29,206 bases of DNA from DASVCZ01 sp036381335 (GTDB lineage: Bacteria > Patescibacteriota > Microgenomatia > UBA1400 > PJMF01): assembly GCA_036381335.1 (NCBI GenBank), contig DASVCZ010000037.1:1-29206 (forward strand), read 5' to 3'. Position numbers and translations under genes: made by a program. The notes beneath the pieces were generated by a model. That model searched no databases, was not told the origin of the DNA, and saw only the letters and a program-made list of their open reading frames with translations. The number at the start of each line of letters is the position of its first letter. The stretch's first letter is position 1. Below are positions 1 to 8,013 of this stretch, piece after piece.

Positions 1-50
1 GTGAGAGTGTGTTTTTCGTGGGTGGTAATGGTGTATTCGTGGGTGAGCAT
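1..50 (-). CDS. Probable SufD N-terminus (partial, runs off the window)
   Basis: An ATG at 48-50 on the minus strand opens a frame that stays open to the window edge and reads MLTHEYTITTHEKHTL. It starts 21 nt after the sufB stop, on the same strand. SufD normally follows sufB in suf operons, and short SufD proteins begin with a similar beta-strand segment, so SufD is the best guess. Only 16 codons are visible and there is no clear Shine-Dalgarno sequence, so the assignment rests on position more than on sequence. Confidence 0.4.
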   Translation of the reverse strand, partial: MLTHEYTITTHEKHTL

Positions 51-71
51 AAGTAGCGATTGATGAGTTTC

Positions 72-2636
72 TTACCCGATTGAGCCTTCCATCTCGTGAT
101 CAATTAATCGGTTCATCTCGACGGCATATTCTAGAGGTAGCTTGCGAACGAGGTCTTCAATGAAACCGTTGACGATCATTTTGCGAGCTTCTTCTTCGGC
201 CACGCCGCGGGACATCAAGTAGAACAACTGGTCATCGCCTATTTTGGAGACGGTAGCTTCGTGTTGAACGGCCACGTGAGAGTTAAAGATTTTGTCTACC
301 GGGTAGGTGTCAGAGCGCGACTGACCATCGAGAAGGAGCGCGTCACAAATGACAGTATTCTGACTGTGGTGGGCCTGTGGCCCAACGTTAACGAGACCGC
401 GGTAGCTGGTACGCCCACCATCTTTAGAAATAGATTTGGAAATGATGGTCGAGCTGGTGTGGGGCGCGAGGTGAATAGCTTTAGAACCAGTATCCTGATG
501 CTGACCTTCTCCTGCCAACGCCATCGACAGCGTCTCACCTCGCGCCCCTTTCCCGGCCAAAATGAAACTCGGATACTTCATGGTAACTTTAGAACCCATG
601 TTGAAATCAGTCCAGACCATCTCCCCTTCTTCAGCCACATGCGCGCGCTTGGTGACTAGATTGTAGACATTCTTGTACCAATTCTGGATCGTGGTGTACT
701 GGCAGCGCGCGCCCTTCTTCACAAAAATCTCCACCACCGCCGAGTGCAACGAGCCCGAAGAGAAATTTGGCGCGGTACAGTTATGCACCGCTACTCCCCC
801 CGCTACATAACTCTCATCATCGGTCACACTGAAGTTATACACCGGAATAGTATCAACTCTTTTTTGGGTAATAGATTTGACAGGAGCGTAGAGATAGTTA
901 TCGTCTAAATAGTACATCGTGGCACGCTTCTTGCTCCACATTTTGGGTTGAACGGGCTGACCAACCATTTTTCCAAAAGGAATCATATACTCACCACCAA
1001 TCACGAGCGTAAACATTTTTTGTCTTTTTTCTTGACTCCGGTCTCGCAGATTAAGGGAGGAAGCAATCCCTAGCCGAGCTAACAACAGTCGTCCCTGTTG
1101 AGCCAATGTCTGAGAAACAGTGCTAATTCTAAACACTTCTTTGAAACCACCCAGATGTTGTCGACGATAATAGTTCCCGTCACCATAGTACCAAGCACTA
1201 ATGAGTGCCTTTTGTTTTTCCCTAGATTCTTGCAAAACCCACTTAGGCAACACTTTTCCATGTGCGTGAGTCCCAAACTGTTCGAAGATTCGACATAATC
1301 TCACTGAGCGAACTACTACCGATGTCCCATTATTTTTTAAATGCTGAGATTCAGCAAAAGTATCAATTCCGAAAACTTCTTTGAGCAATGTTTTAACTTC
1401 TTCAATATATTCTCTTTCCTCAGAACTAAAAGAGAAATTTAAATAGGAACCCGAGCTAATACTTCCCTCTGCTAGATAATAACCAATCAGCTTAAATAAT
1501 TTTTCATCTGACTTTACTTTAATTTCTTCCAGTTGCCATCCATGTTTGCCATTACCTACCGGCACTTCAAACGTTACTTCATCGTTGATGTGTTCAGTTT
1601 TATCAATTGGTAAACAGACATAATCACCTTTTTGGATATTTTTCACTGGCAACCAACTGGCATCCCATTTTTTATTTCTTTCGTTTTTATATTTTCTTTT
1701 CACAACCAAAAATGGATGTTCCTCTGTTGCTTCAATGGCTTCAGATGGATTTCCAGTAACTACCAAGGTATAAAGTTGACCAGAATAAGGTCTTACTTGC
1801 GTATGATAGATAGATTGGTATCTTCCTTGATGACTCATAGCCTTATCTTCCTTTGTAACATCCTCAATTGCTACCAAGCCCTGATCAGTTAGAATCTTAG
1901 TTCCAGCCGTAAAGCACCCCTCCACGTAATGCACCTTTGCCCCTTCATCGACGATAATCAGCGTTCGTTCAAACTGACCCGCATTGGGAGCATTAATCCG
2001 GAAGTAGGCTTGCAACGGCATCTTCACTTCTACGCCTTTGGGCACGTAGACAAACGAACCACCGGACCAAACCGCTGAGTTCAAAGCCGCGAACTTATTA
2101 TCACCATAGGGAATTAATTTACCAAAATGTTCTTTGACTAACTCCGGATACATCTTCAAGCCTTCATCCATCGATAAAAAAATGACTCCATCTTTGGCCC
2201 AGACGTTTTGCAAAGAGCCATACACGACTTCGCTATCGTACTGGGCTTTGACCCCCGCCAACATGCTCCGCTCGGCTTCTGGAATACCTAGTTTTTCAAA
2301 TGTCTCTTTCACTTCCGCCGGCACTTCGTCCCAGGAGCTGACGCTGTCATCTGTCGGCCGCAAGTAGTACCGAATTTGATCATAGTTAATGGCTGACAAG
2401 TCCGCCCCCCAGACAGGTAGGGGTTTAACTAAAAACTCCTGATGGGCTTTCAATCGAAAGTCCAACATCCAGGCTGGCTCTTCTTTTAAGTGCGAAATTT
2501 CTTTAATCACGCCTTCACTTAAGCCAGGCTGAGAAATATGAGCATACTTGTCGGTACTATACGAAAAGCCGGCACTGTAGGTGTCGGAGATGAGCGAATC
2601 ATCGGCAGTGGTTTTCTTGGCTGCAAATCTGGCCAT
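72..2636 (-). CDS. sufB: Fe-S cluster assembly scaffold SufB, interrupted by an intein
   Basis: SufB is the scaffold subunit of the SufBCD complex, which builds Fe-S clusters in the cytoplasm with energy from SufC. The 854-residue product is two extein parts around an intein: residues 1-240 and 620-854 join to a 475-residue SufB, a normal length. The N-extein ends in VHYVEG and the C-extein begins CTAPNFSSGSLHS, together forming the conserved SufB core motif. The C-terminal part has the usual NSHVAVQHEATVSKIG and GVAEEEARKMIVNGF signatures. The gene starts 2 nt after the stop of the preceding HEXXH gene, so translation is probably coupled. Spelling across the intein is continuous in one frame, so this is not a frameshift. 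Function depends on protein splicing. Confidence 0.97.
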   Translation of the reverse strand: MARFAAKKTTADDSLISDTYSAGFSYSTDKYAHISQPGLSEGVIKEISHLKEEPAWMLDFRLKAHQEFLVKPLPVWGADLSAINYDQIRYYLRPTDDSVSSWDEVPAEVKETFEKLGIPEAERSMLAGVKAQYDSEVVYGSLQNVWAKDGVIFLSMDEGLKMYPELVKEHFGKLIPYGDNKFAALNSAVWSGGSFVYVPKGVEVKMPLQAYFRINAPNAGQFERTLIIVDEGAKVHYVEGCFTAGTKILTDQGLVAIEDVTKEDKAMSHQGRYQSIYHTQVRPYSGQLYTLVVTGNPSEAIEATEEHPFLVVKRKYKNERNKKWDASWLPVKNIQKGDYVCLPIDKTEHINDEVTFEVPVGNGKHGWQLEEIKVKSDEKLFKLIGYYLAEGSISSGSYLNFSFSSEEREYIEEVKTLLKEVFGIDTFAESQHLKNNGTSVVVRSVRLCRIFEQFGTHAHGKVLPKWVLQESREKQKALISAWYYGDGNYYRRQHLGGFKEVFRISTVSQTLAQQGRLLLARLGIASSLNLRDRSQEKRQKMFTLVIGGEYMIPFGKMVGQPVQPKMWSKKRATMYYLDDNYLYAPVKSITQKRVDTIPVYNFSVTDDESYVAGGVAVHNCTAPNFSSGSLHSAVVEIFVKKGARCQYTTIQNWYKNVYNLVTKRAHVAEEGEMVWTDFNMGSKVTMKYPSFILAGKGARGETLSMALAGEGQHQDTGSKAIHLAPHTSSTIISKSISKDGGRTSYRGLVNVGPQAHHSQNTVICDALLLDGQSRSDTYPVDKIFNSHVAVQHEATVSKIGDDQLFYLMSRGVAEEEARKMIVNGFIEDLVRKLPLEYAVEMNRLIDHEMEGSIG
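780..1916 (-). mobile_element. SufB intein with LAGLIDADG (DOD) homing endonuclease domain
   Basis: Residues 241-619 of the sufB product (379 aa) form an intein. Block A is CFTAGTKILTDQG at 241-253, starting with the nucleophile Cys241. Block B is near 304-307 (TEEH, the TxxH motif). Two DOD endonuclease helices follow: LIGYYLAEG at 383-391 and LISAWYYGDGNYY at 478-490. Block F is IPVYNFSVTDDESY at 597-610 and block G is VAVHN, with His618-Asn619, followed by the +1 residue Cys620. All splicing residues are present, so it should splice. The acidic residues of both endonuclease helices (Glu390, Asp486) are also present, so homing activity is possible. The intein DNA is more AT-rich than the extein DNA, as expected for an acquired element. 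Confidence 0.95.
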
Positions 2637-2638
2637 AG

Positions 2639-3397
2639 TTAGGCTGACTGTCCTTTTTGTTGATCTAACTGTTCACGAATTTTTTTTCTCTCTGCTATTT
2701 CTTGCTTGAGATTAATGACATAGGGATAGACGTGATCATCAATGGCTTTGACTACTTCTTCGTCACCTAATAAATAATCACTAGAGCCTTCTAGAATATC
2801 GAGTGCTAATTCTTGAGCTTCAATCTCACCTGGATCGCCCGCATATTGAGTAGGATCACTTTCCAAATGAAACGTAGCAAAAATTGATCGAAGTGACTGC
2901 TGAAGGTTATGCACCTGATCGTGTGCGTGCGAAAGTTCGTGTTCAAATTGATGAGTGATCGTAATGACTAATTTTGCGACTTCTTCCGCTAATTTTTTAA
3001 TAGCCGAAGAAAACAGTGTTGCGTCAGCATGAGCTTTGCTCTCGAGCAACAGACAGTATGATTTATATAACTCCTCAATCAGCATTTTATCTAAGTAAAT
3101 AGTGTTCACCCCTAGATCAAAGGCTGCTCCTCTGGCATCAATAAGCTCCAGTGTTAGTTCTTCTAGCTCCACAATATCAAGCGGTTTGCGCATCAAAACT
3201 GCCACCATAGCATTTTCCAGTTGGCCAACCAAGTAATTCCAAGCCGCTTGCTCATTCTCTGAGCGACCAGCTTGTTCAGGCATTCCGCTTTGAGCTAAGC
3301 TCTGTATGATAAGTTCTCTCACTTGAGGATACCTCTGCTTTCCCCGTTCTAAATCATAGCGAAGATGGACGTTAATTGGCTCTTTTTTTTCAGGCAT
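2639..3397 (-). CDS. Unrecognised protein with HEXXH motif inside the suf operon
   Basis: This 252-residue protein is not one I can name. It is rich in helices and charged residues and has no signal peptide or membrane segment. Residues 153-157 read HELSH, an HEXXH zinc-binding pattern, and 34 residues later comes GEIEAQELALDIL (190-202), which resembles the glutamate-bearing third-ligand helix of ImmA/IrrE-type zincins (EAxxFAxxLL). An upstream strand GVNTIYLD at 96-103 also fits a zincin fold, though the gap to HEXXH is long. Its start overlaps the end of sufC by 8 nt and its stop lies 2 nt before the sufB start, so it is firmly part of the suf transcript. It could be a metallopeptidase, a metal-binding accessory protein, or a helical protein with a chance motif. 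Confidence 0.75.
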   Translation of the reverse strand: MPEKKEPINVHLRYDLERGKQRYPQVRELIIQSLAQSGMPEQAGRSENEQAAWNYLVGQLENAMVAVLMRKPLDIVELEELTLELIDARGAAFDLGVNTIYLDKMLIEELYKSYCLLLESKAHADATLFSSAIKKLAEEVAKLVITITHQFEHELSHAHDQVHNLQQSLRSIFATFHLESDPTQYAGDPGEIEAQELALDILEGSSDYLLGDEEVVKAIDDHVYPYVINLKQEIAERKKIREQLDQQKGQSA

Positions 3398-4121
3398 GAT
3401 GGTATCCTTTTATTTCAACTTCTTTGGCCAGCTCGGGACCTCCGGATTGAGTAATCTTGCCATCTACCAGCACATGCACGAAATCTGGCTTCAAGTAATC
3501 TAAAATCCGGTTGTAGTGGGTGATGACGATGACACCGGTCTGGTAACGATCAACGATTTTGCGCACGCCTTCGGCCACGATTTTAATGGCGTCGACGTCT
3601 AAGCCCGAATCTGTTTCATCTAAAACTGCAAATTCGGGTTGTAATAATGCCATCTGTAAAATTTCTAAACGCTTTTTTTCACCACCAGAAAAACCCTCGT
3701 TTAAACCACGGCGCAACAATTCTGGATTTACTCCAAATTCTTTGGCCAAGGCCTCTAAGTGTTTTCGGAACTCTAAGACTGAGCCAAACTTTTTCAGCCC
3801 TCTGGCTTCATAGGCGTGACGTAAAAAATTCTGGACTTTAACGCCTGGGACTTCGACTGGATATTGGAATGCTAAAAATAATCCTGACTGAGCGCGCTCA
3901 TCGGGTGACATATCTAAGACTTCTTTATTGTTTAATAGTGCTTGTGAACCCTTAGCCACTTCATAACTTGGGTGACCAGCTAAGGTGTAGGCTAGCGTCG
4001 ACTTGCCCGAACCATTAGGGCCCATGATGGCATGAATCTCACCGGCGTTCACTTTGAGATTAATTCCTTTGAGAATTTTTTTGTCGTCAATAGTAGCTTG
4101 GAGATTGTTGATAGTCAGCAT
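3390..4121 (-). CDS. sufC: Fe-S assembly ATPase SufC
   Basis: SufC is the ABC-type ATPase that drives conformational change in SufB-SufD during cluster assembly. The 243-residue protein has Walker A GPNGSGKST at 34-42, the ABC signature FSGGEKKR at 144-151, Walker B AVLDE at 165-169 followed by the D-loop SGLD, and the switch histidine His202 in ITHY. There are no membrane segments, as expected for SufC and unlike transporter ATPases. It starts 13 nt after the NUDIX gene and overlaps the next gene by 8 nt. No Shine-Dalgarno sequence is visible directly upstream. Confidence 0.97.
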   Translation of the reverse strand: MLTINNLQATIDDKKILKGINLKVNAGEIHAIMGPNGSGKSTLAYTLAGHPSYEVAKGSQALLNNKEVLDMSPDERAQSGLFLAFQYPVEVPGVKVQNFLRHAYEARGLKKFGSVLEFRKHLEALAKEFGVNPELLRRGLNEGFSGGEKKRLEILQMALLQPEFAVLDETDSGLDVDAIKIVAEGVRKIVDRYQTGVIVITHYNRILDYLKPDFVHVLVDGKITQSGGPELAKEVEIKGYHHA

Positions 4122-4134
4122 AAGGAAAGCCCAT

Positions 4135-4659
4135 CTAACGTTGTAACTGAAAAGCGTATTTTACTTCGAATCTGATATTTTCGGAAGTTTCAAGATCATC
4201 GATCTCGTCTTCAGAGAACCACGCAATCCCATCTGTTTCTTCTCTATTTTCTTTAAAAGCCACTTGACCGTTGATTGGTCGAACTAAGTATAAGAAACCC
4301 AAGTGCTGTTCACACCCTTTGCCCCATACTTTGTCTTTGGACTCTTGATTACTGGTTCTTGCTTGGTAATTTTCCTTTGAAATCCAATGGAGGTTAGTGA
4401 ACAACGGATTCGGCAGGTACTCTGATTCGTCCTTTGCTTGTTCTAAGCCGGGAGTATAAGCTTCTACTCTTACTCCTGTTTCTTCCCAAAACTCACGTTC
4501 GGCTGCTTGATGTGGTAGTTCGTTAGGTTCAATGTGCCCACCTGGGTTCAACCAGATTCCTAGTTTTTTATGCTTTACCAACAAAACTTTGCCTTGATGA
4601 AGTAGAATGCCCGCAGCCGTTAAACATACTTTTGCCTGGAATTGTTGGAGTTTAGCCAT
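4135..4659 (-). CDS. NUDIX hydrolase, first gene of the suf transcript
   Basis: NUDIX proteins hydrolyse nucleoside diphosphates linked to another group. The complete NUDIX box spans residues 41-63: Gly41, Glu47, Arg55-Glu56, Glu59-Glu60 and Gly62 all match GX5EX7REUXEEXGU. The protein has 174 residues. Substrate cannot be told from the sequence; the layout (VCLTAAGILL, then the box, then a WISKENY segment) resembles general NTP- or nucleotide-clearing NUDIX proteins. It lies 13 nt upstream of sufC with no terminator between, so it is probably the first gene of the suf operon, though a functional link to Fe-S assembly is not established. Confidence 0.9.
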   Translation of the reverse strand: MAKLQQFQAKVCLTAAGILLHQGKVLLVKHKKLGIWLNPGGHIEPNELPHQAAEREFWEETGVRVEAYTPGLEQAKDESEYLPNPLFTNLHWISKENYQARTSNQESKDKVWGKGCEQHLGFLYLVRPINGQVAFKENREETDGIAWFSEDEIDDLETSENIRFEVKYAFQLQR

Positions 4660-4665
4660 GCGTCT

Positions 4666-4671
4666 ATTGTA
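4666..4671 (-). promoter_or_regulatory. -10 box (TACAAT) for the NUDIX-suf transcript
   Basis: TACAAT on the minus strand lies 6 nt from the ATG at 4659. The expected transcription start falls at or next to the start codon, so the mRNA should be leaderless. No good -35 was found. Confidence 0.5.
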
Positions 4672-4784
4672 CTCGAGATCAGGGAGAAACCAAAGCCCAA
4701 GCTTCAGAAATCATTACCTAAAACAAACATTATTTTTACTGATTTATCAATCTTAATTAGTAATCTAGACAACGCCCGTTTAGC

Positions 4785-4812
4785 TTGACTTTTTGACATA
4801 TTTTGATATAAT
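4785..4812 (+). promoter_or_regulatory. Sigma-70-type promoter for the secreted lysozyme-like gene
   Basis: TTGACT at 4785-4790 and TATAAT at 4807-4812 are separated by 16 nt; the -10 is preceded by TGA, giving an extended -10. The predicted start near 4819 leaves a leader of about 26 nt without a Shine-Dalgarno sequence. Confidence 0.8.
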
Positions 4813-4844
4813 TATGCTTACTTCAAAACCCATTTCCCAACCCT

Positions 4845-5459
4845 ATGCCTAACCTTTATTCAGTGATTCTGACTCTTCTTGTCGCCTCGAGTAGTGCCAT
4901 GGTTTTACCACAGGCAATGCCTGTTCATTCCGGCGCTCAGTCTCAAGGGCAAGTCTTGGGTATCTCGACTGAAGTTATGCCTGAAGAAGCGTCTAACTCG
5001 AGTCAATTAAGCTTGCCAGAGGAGCCTGCGTTTCGGGCTGCTTTAAGTACCCCGGAAGCGAGTGCCGAGCCTTCGCCGTCACCCACGCCGAGTCCTTCAC
5101 CTACTCCAGTTGTAACATCGAGTCCAACTCCGGTACCAACGCCGACAGCTGCTCAATTAGCGCCTCATGAACTCGATGCCTTGTTCCAAAAGTACGGCGC
5201 CGAGTATGGCGTGTCTTGGGAAAAACTAAAAGTGATTGCTAAGTGTGAGTCCGGCTACCGGGCTAACGCCATCGGTGGCGGTGGCTTATACGGCGGCATG
5301 TACCAGTACGTGGCCTCGACTTGGATCTCCACTCGCAAAGCCATGGGCCTGGACCCCAATCCCGATTTACGTTTCAATGCGGAAGAAGCTATTCGGACCA
5401 CTGCCTGGAAAATTGCCCACGGCGGCATTGGCGCTTGGCCAGTTTGTGGGAAAAAATAA
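4845..5459 (+). CDS. Secreted lysozyme-like (transglycosylase/Rpf-type) protein
   Basis: The 204-residue protein probably acts on peptidoglycan outside the membrane. An N-terminal hydrophobic segment (residues 5-20) looks like a signal peptide. Residues 76-101 are a Pro/Ser/Thr linker of the wall-protein type. The C-terminal domain (108-204) has the lysozyme-fold start KVIAKCESGYRANAIG with presumed catalytic Glu135, then GGLYGGMYQYVASTW, as in resuscitation-promoting factor and SLT-like enzymes. Cys134 and Cys201 may form a disulfide. It is transcribed alone from a clear promoter. The exact subfamily and the bond cut are not certain. Confidence 0.88.
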   Translation: MPNLYSVILTLLVASSSAMVLPQAMPVHSGAQSQGQVLGISTEVMPEEASNSSQLSLPEEPAFRAALSTPEASAEPSPSPTPSPSPTPVVTSSPTPVPTPTAAQLAPHELDALFQKYGAEYGVSWEKLKVIAKCESGYRANAIGGGGLYGGMYQYVASTWISTRKAMGLDPNPDLRFNAEEAIRTTAWKIAHGGIGAWPVCGKK

Positions 5460-5473
5460 ATTATTTATTTTTT
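5451..5473. terminator. A/T hairpin between convergent genes, possible two-way terminator
   Basis: A perfect 10-bp stem, 5451-5460 against 5464-5473, made only of A and T, with a 3-nt loop. It spans the stop codons of two convergent genes and gives an A-run/T-run on each strand. It lacks the GC-rich stem of a classic intrinsic terminator, so its strength is doubtful. Confidence 0.35.
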
Positions 5474-5722
5474 TCTTGATCTGTCTTCAAGGTTTACCAC
5501 GTAACCTAAAACTGCAAATATAGCTACTCTTTGTTCAGCCCAAAATCTAATGCTTTGCCATTCAATCGGATCTATTTTATAGATAAATTTTTCTCCATTA
5601 TCAGCAGTTATTTCAACCCTGCGAGGAGCTCCTAAACCTGAGATGGGTTGCACGGGTTCTCCAATTCCTTCGACAGTACCATAAAACACACCTGTTCTTC
5701 TTAAGGCATCTTTCAAAGACAT
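5465..5722 (-). CDS. Small hypothetical protein (85 aa)
   Basis: I do not recognise this protein. It appears to be mostly beta-strand, with RRVEITADNGEKFIYKIDP in the middle and a hydrophobic stretch RVAIFAVLGYVVNL near the C-terminus. A good Shine-Dalgarno sequence, AAAGGA at 5727-5732, lies 4 nt from the ATG and supports both coding status and start. It is the last gene of a run of same-strand genes that begins at the superoxide dismutase. Confidence 0.7.
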   Translation of the reverse strand: MSLKDALRRTGVFYGTVEGIGEPVQPISGLGAPRRVEITADNGEKFIYKIDPIEWQSIRFWAEQRVAIFAVLGYVVNLEDRSRKK

Positions 5723-5758
5723 ATCATCCTTTCTGAAATAGCGAGCAAGCTTTTAAAA

Positions 5759-6343
5759 TTATAACAGGCTCATCTGTATCCCTGCATCTTTTTTAGGGGT
5801 AAACGAAAAATCTATCGGGCACTCGATCAACCGATTCCACTTATTGCGAAACTTAACGTGGCCTTTGGTCAAGCCATAATCATAGACATCGCGCGTCACC
5901 GCCACGTCTTGCAAACAATAATCGCGGAGCTTATCGAACTGCTGAGATTTATAGTACTTAATGGCATCTAAACCATCGCCTGACTTTCCAATTCCCAGCG
6001 TTTCTTTAGCCACCGCATCTAAACCAATCCGGTGCCCGGCGGTATTCTTAATTTTGACCATCAGATCCAACGTCGGAATCCGGCCAATGTCACCGGTGTA
6101 ATAATTGGTAAACGTGGGCATGTCAAAGCCATCAATGTTGAAGCCAACCACTACATCTGCTTTTTCGAGTAATGGAAACAGTTCAGGCAAATCTTTTTCA
6201 AAAAAACCCTTCATCTCTCCGGGACCGCTGGCGCCTTCGCGAATACAAACACCCACAAAAGAAATACCCAAACGATCGGGAAAATACCCACCCACTTCGT
6301 CAAACGTTTTTTGAGTCTCAACGTCAAGAATTAGCTGTAACAT
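5759..6343 (-). CDS. DEDD-family 3'-5' exonuclease (RNase H-like fold)
   Basis: A single-domain nuclease of 194 residues, expected to remove nucleotides from 3' ends of DNA or RNA with two metal ions. Motif I is LDVE with Asp7 and Glu9; motif II is GFNIDGFD with Asp71 and Asp74; motif III is YCLQDVAVT with Tyr142 and Asp146, the DEDDy pattern. The segment after motif II (PTLDLM, then HRIGLDAVAKETLGIGKSG) matches stand-alone exonucleases related to the proofreading domain of B-family polymerases (YprB/RNase_H_2 type). There is no polymerase domain. Its substrate is unknown. Confidence 0.88.
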   Translation of the reverse strand: MLQLILDVETQKTFDEVGGYFPDRLGISFVGVCIREGASGPGEMKGFFEKDLPELFPLLEKADVVVGFNIDGFDMPTFTNYYTGDIGRIPTLDLMVKIKNTAGHRIGLDAVAKETLGIGKSGDGLDAIKYYKSQQFDKLRDYCLQDVAVTRDVYDYGLTKGHVKFRNKWNRLIECPIDFSFTPKKDAGIQMSLL

Positions 6344-6381
6344 TTATAGTCTATTGTTTTACCAAATTGGAGAGGCGTTTT

Positions 6382-6624
6382 TCAAGTCTTGTTAATTGGA
6401 GAATCATCTTCTTCATCCGGTAGTTGTAACAGCCCCCACAGATTAGTAGTGATACTACCTTGTTCAAGCATTTGAATGACAATTTTTAAAGCGTACTCAA
6501 AAGAAAAATCACACTCAAGGCAAATGAGCATCACTAAGTCATGAGTTTCTATTTTTTGACCACGCAATCTTTCCTTGGTTAACTGTAGTGCTTTTTCTCT
6601 TCTTTCCAGCAAAGAGTTGTTCAT
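6382..6624 (-). CDS. Small hypothetical protein (80 aa)
   Basis: I do not recognise it. The N-terminal half is a charged helix (ERREKALQLTKERLRGQ) and the C-terminus is acidic. Two cysteines lie close together in MLICLECDF. The start is 7 nt after the stop of the preceding gene on the same strand, which suggests co-translation. Confidence 0.6.
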   Translation of the reverse strand: MNNSLLERREKALQLTKERLRGQKIETHDLVMLICLECDFSFEYALKIVIQMLEQGSITTNLWGLLQLPDEEDDSPINKT

Positions 6625-6631
6625 AGAGGTT

Positions 6632-6976
6632 TTAGCTCTTCGCTTCTTCAGCCACTAATAGATCTAGCTCTGCTGGATCAGCACCGGCATCGATTAACTC
6701 GAAGTACACTATTTGGCATTGGGTGAGGACGTCAAAATCTTTAGTTTCCCACCACTGGACAGCTAACGACAACCATTCGTCTTTCAAAGCCTGAAGTTTT
6801 ACTTCGGGGCTAGCCTGTTGTTGAGGATTATTGCTTTCAGCTTGAGCCTTAGCTTGTTGCCTTTGAAAAAGAACCTCACGATAGCGACCAGCCACTGCCA
6901 CCAACGGATCACCTTCGTGTCTCCCCCTTGGCACAGCTCCACGAGGCTGACCATTCTCATTCTCTTTTGTACTCAT
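6632..6976 (-). CDS. Small hypothetical protein (114 aa)
   Basis: I do not recognise it. Residues 1-60 are polar and low in complexity (Asn, Gln, Arg, Gly rich), probably disordered. The remaining part looks helical, with EWLSLAVQWWETKDF and a Leu-rich acidic end. The stop of the sod gene is 17 nt upstream and AGGAAG lies 8 nt from the ATG as a weak ribosome-binding site. It is probably co-transcribed with sod. Confidence 0.65.
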   Translation of the reverse strand: MSTKENENGQPRGAVPRGRHEGDPLVAVAGRYREVLFQRQQAKAQAESNNPQQQASPEVKLQALKDEWLSLAVQWWETKDFDVLTQCQIVYFELIDAGADPAELDLLVAEEAKS

Positions 6977-6993
6977 GAAAATATCTTCCTAGC

Positions 6994-7599
6994 TTACTTG
7001 GCTGCCTCAAACCGGCGTCCTACTTCACCCCAGTTGACCACCTCCCACACCGCTGCCAAGTAGTCCGGACGCTTGTTTTGGTACTTGAGATAGTAGGCAT
7101 GCTCCCAGACATCAACACCGAAGATAGGTGTTTTACCTTGCATTAAGGGTGAGTCTTGATTAGGTAACGCCAGAAGTTCCAATTCCCCGTTATCGACCAC
7201 CAGCCAGCCCCAGCCGGACCCAAATTGGCCGGCAGCGGCGGCTTCAAACTCTTTTTTAAAGTCAGCAAAAGAACCAAATTTCTGCTCAATCGCTTCTGCC
7301 AGTGCACCTTGCGGCCCACCCTGTGAATCAGGCCCTAAAATAGTCCAAAACAGCGAATGATTGGCATGACCACCACCGTGATTGCGGACCGGGGTTTTAA
7401 TGGCTTCCGGCACCGAATCAAAGTCTCGCAAAAGCTCTTCCACAGATTTTTTTTGTAGATCTGCGTGGCCCTCTAAAGCCGCATTTAGTTTATCAATATA
7501 GGCCTGGTGATGCTTGGTGTGGTGAATTTCCATCGTCTTGGCATCAATAGCCGGCTCTAAGGCAGAGTAATCGTAAGGGAGTTTGGGAAGAGTGTGCAT
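6994..7599 (-). CDS. sodA: Superoxide dismutase, Mn type (Fe/Mn family)
   Basis: The enzyme converts superoxide to oxygen and hydrogen peroxide in the cytoplasm. The 201-residue protein carries all four metal ligands: His26 (MEIHHTKHH), His81 (GGHANHSLFW), Asp163 and His167 (DVWEHAYY). Gly77 with Gln148 (in LPNQDSPLMQG) is the pairing typical of Mn-preferring enzymes; Fe enzymes place the glutamine on the other helix. Metal choice is still an inference. AGAAGGAA just before the ATG is a good ribosome-binding site. A SOD suggests the cell meets oxygen at times. Confidence 0.96.
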   Translation of the reverse strand: MHTLPKLPYDYSALEPAIDAKTMEIHHTKHHQAYIDKLNAALEGHADLQKKSVEELLRDFDSVPEAIKTPVRNHGGGHANHSLFWTILGPDSQGGPQGALAEAIEQKFGSFADFKKEFEAAAAGQFGSGWGWLVVDNGELELLALPNQDSPLMQGKTPIFGVDVWEHAYYLKYQNKRPDYLAAVWEVVNWGEVGRRFEAAK

Positions 7600-7700
7600 A
7601 CCTATTCCTTCTGATGCGTATCATCTTTTACTTTATAACTTCTTTATATCACAGAGCTGATGGTTTAAAACCAACCAATTGTAAGAATTCCGTCGGAGTT

Positions 7701-7720
7701 AGACATGTCGACACGTGTCT
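7701..7720. repeat. Perfect short hairpin after yggT-like gene
   Basis: Bases 7701-7708 pair with 7713-7720 (one G-U) around a 4-nt loop. It directly abuts the stop codon of the YggT gene. No T-run follows on the minus strand, so it is a 3'-end stabiliser or weak terminator at most. Its core GACATGTC recurs in the hairpins at 16098-16113. Confidence 0.5.
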
Positions 7721-8011
7721 TTAGCGCTTCTTGCTGATCAAATTCAATAGCTCTTGGAGCAAATACCCGACAAACGCATAGGCAAAAATGGCAAATAAAG
7801 TGGTGAACTCCAAAACAAAACCACCGCGAATGGCAGGGGTGGGAAAAATAGCGGTAAAAGGCGACAAGAGTGGGGCCGTGTTAGCGTAAACCCAAGTAGC
7901 TAAGCCAGCGTTGGGATTGGCACCCAGCAATTTCAGCACAAACCGAATAATTAATAGAATTTCGACTAAAGCGATCACAAATGAAGCTAAATCTCTCAAA
8001 AGCTTGGTCAT
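7721..8011 (-). CDS. YggT-family membrane protein
   Basis: The 96-residue protein has two membrane segments (about residues 9-29 and 65-91) around a loop with GANPNAGLATWVYANTAP and LLSPF, the arrangement and motifs of the YggT family. YggT proteins are widespread, often near cell-division or envelope genes, but have no firmly settled biochemical role. The gene stands about 120 nt upstream of sod on the same strand. Confidence 0.85.
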   Translation of the reverse strand: MTKLLRDLASFVIALVEILLIIRFVLKLLGANPNAGLATWVYANTAPLLSPFTAIFPTPAIRGGFVLEFTTLFAIFAYAFVGYLLQELLNLISKKR

Positions 8012-8013
8012 AC

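Noticed and set aside
72..2636. SufB reading frame much longer than normal, as if fused or misassembled
   Set aside because: All intein blocks and splice residues are present and removal gives a SufB of normal length.
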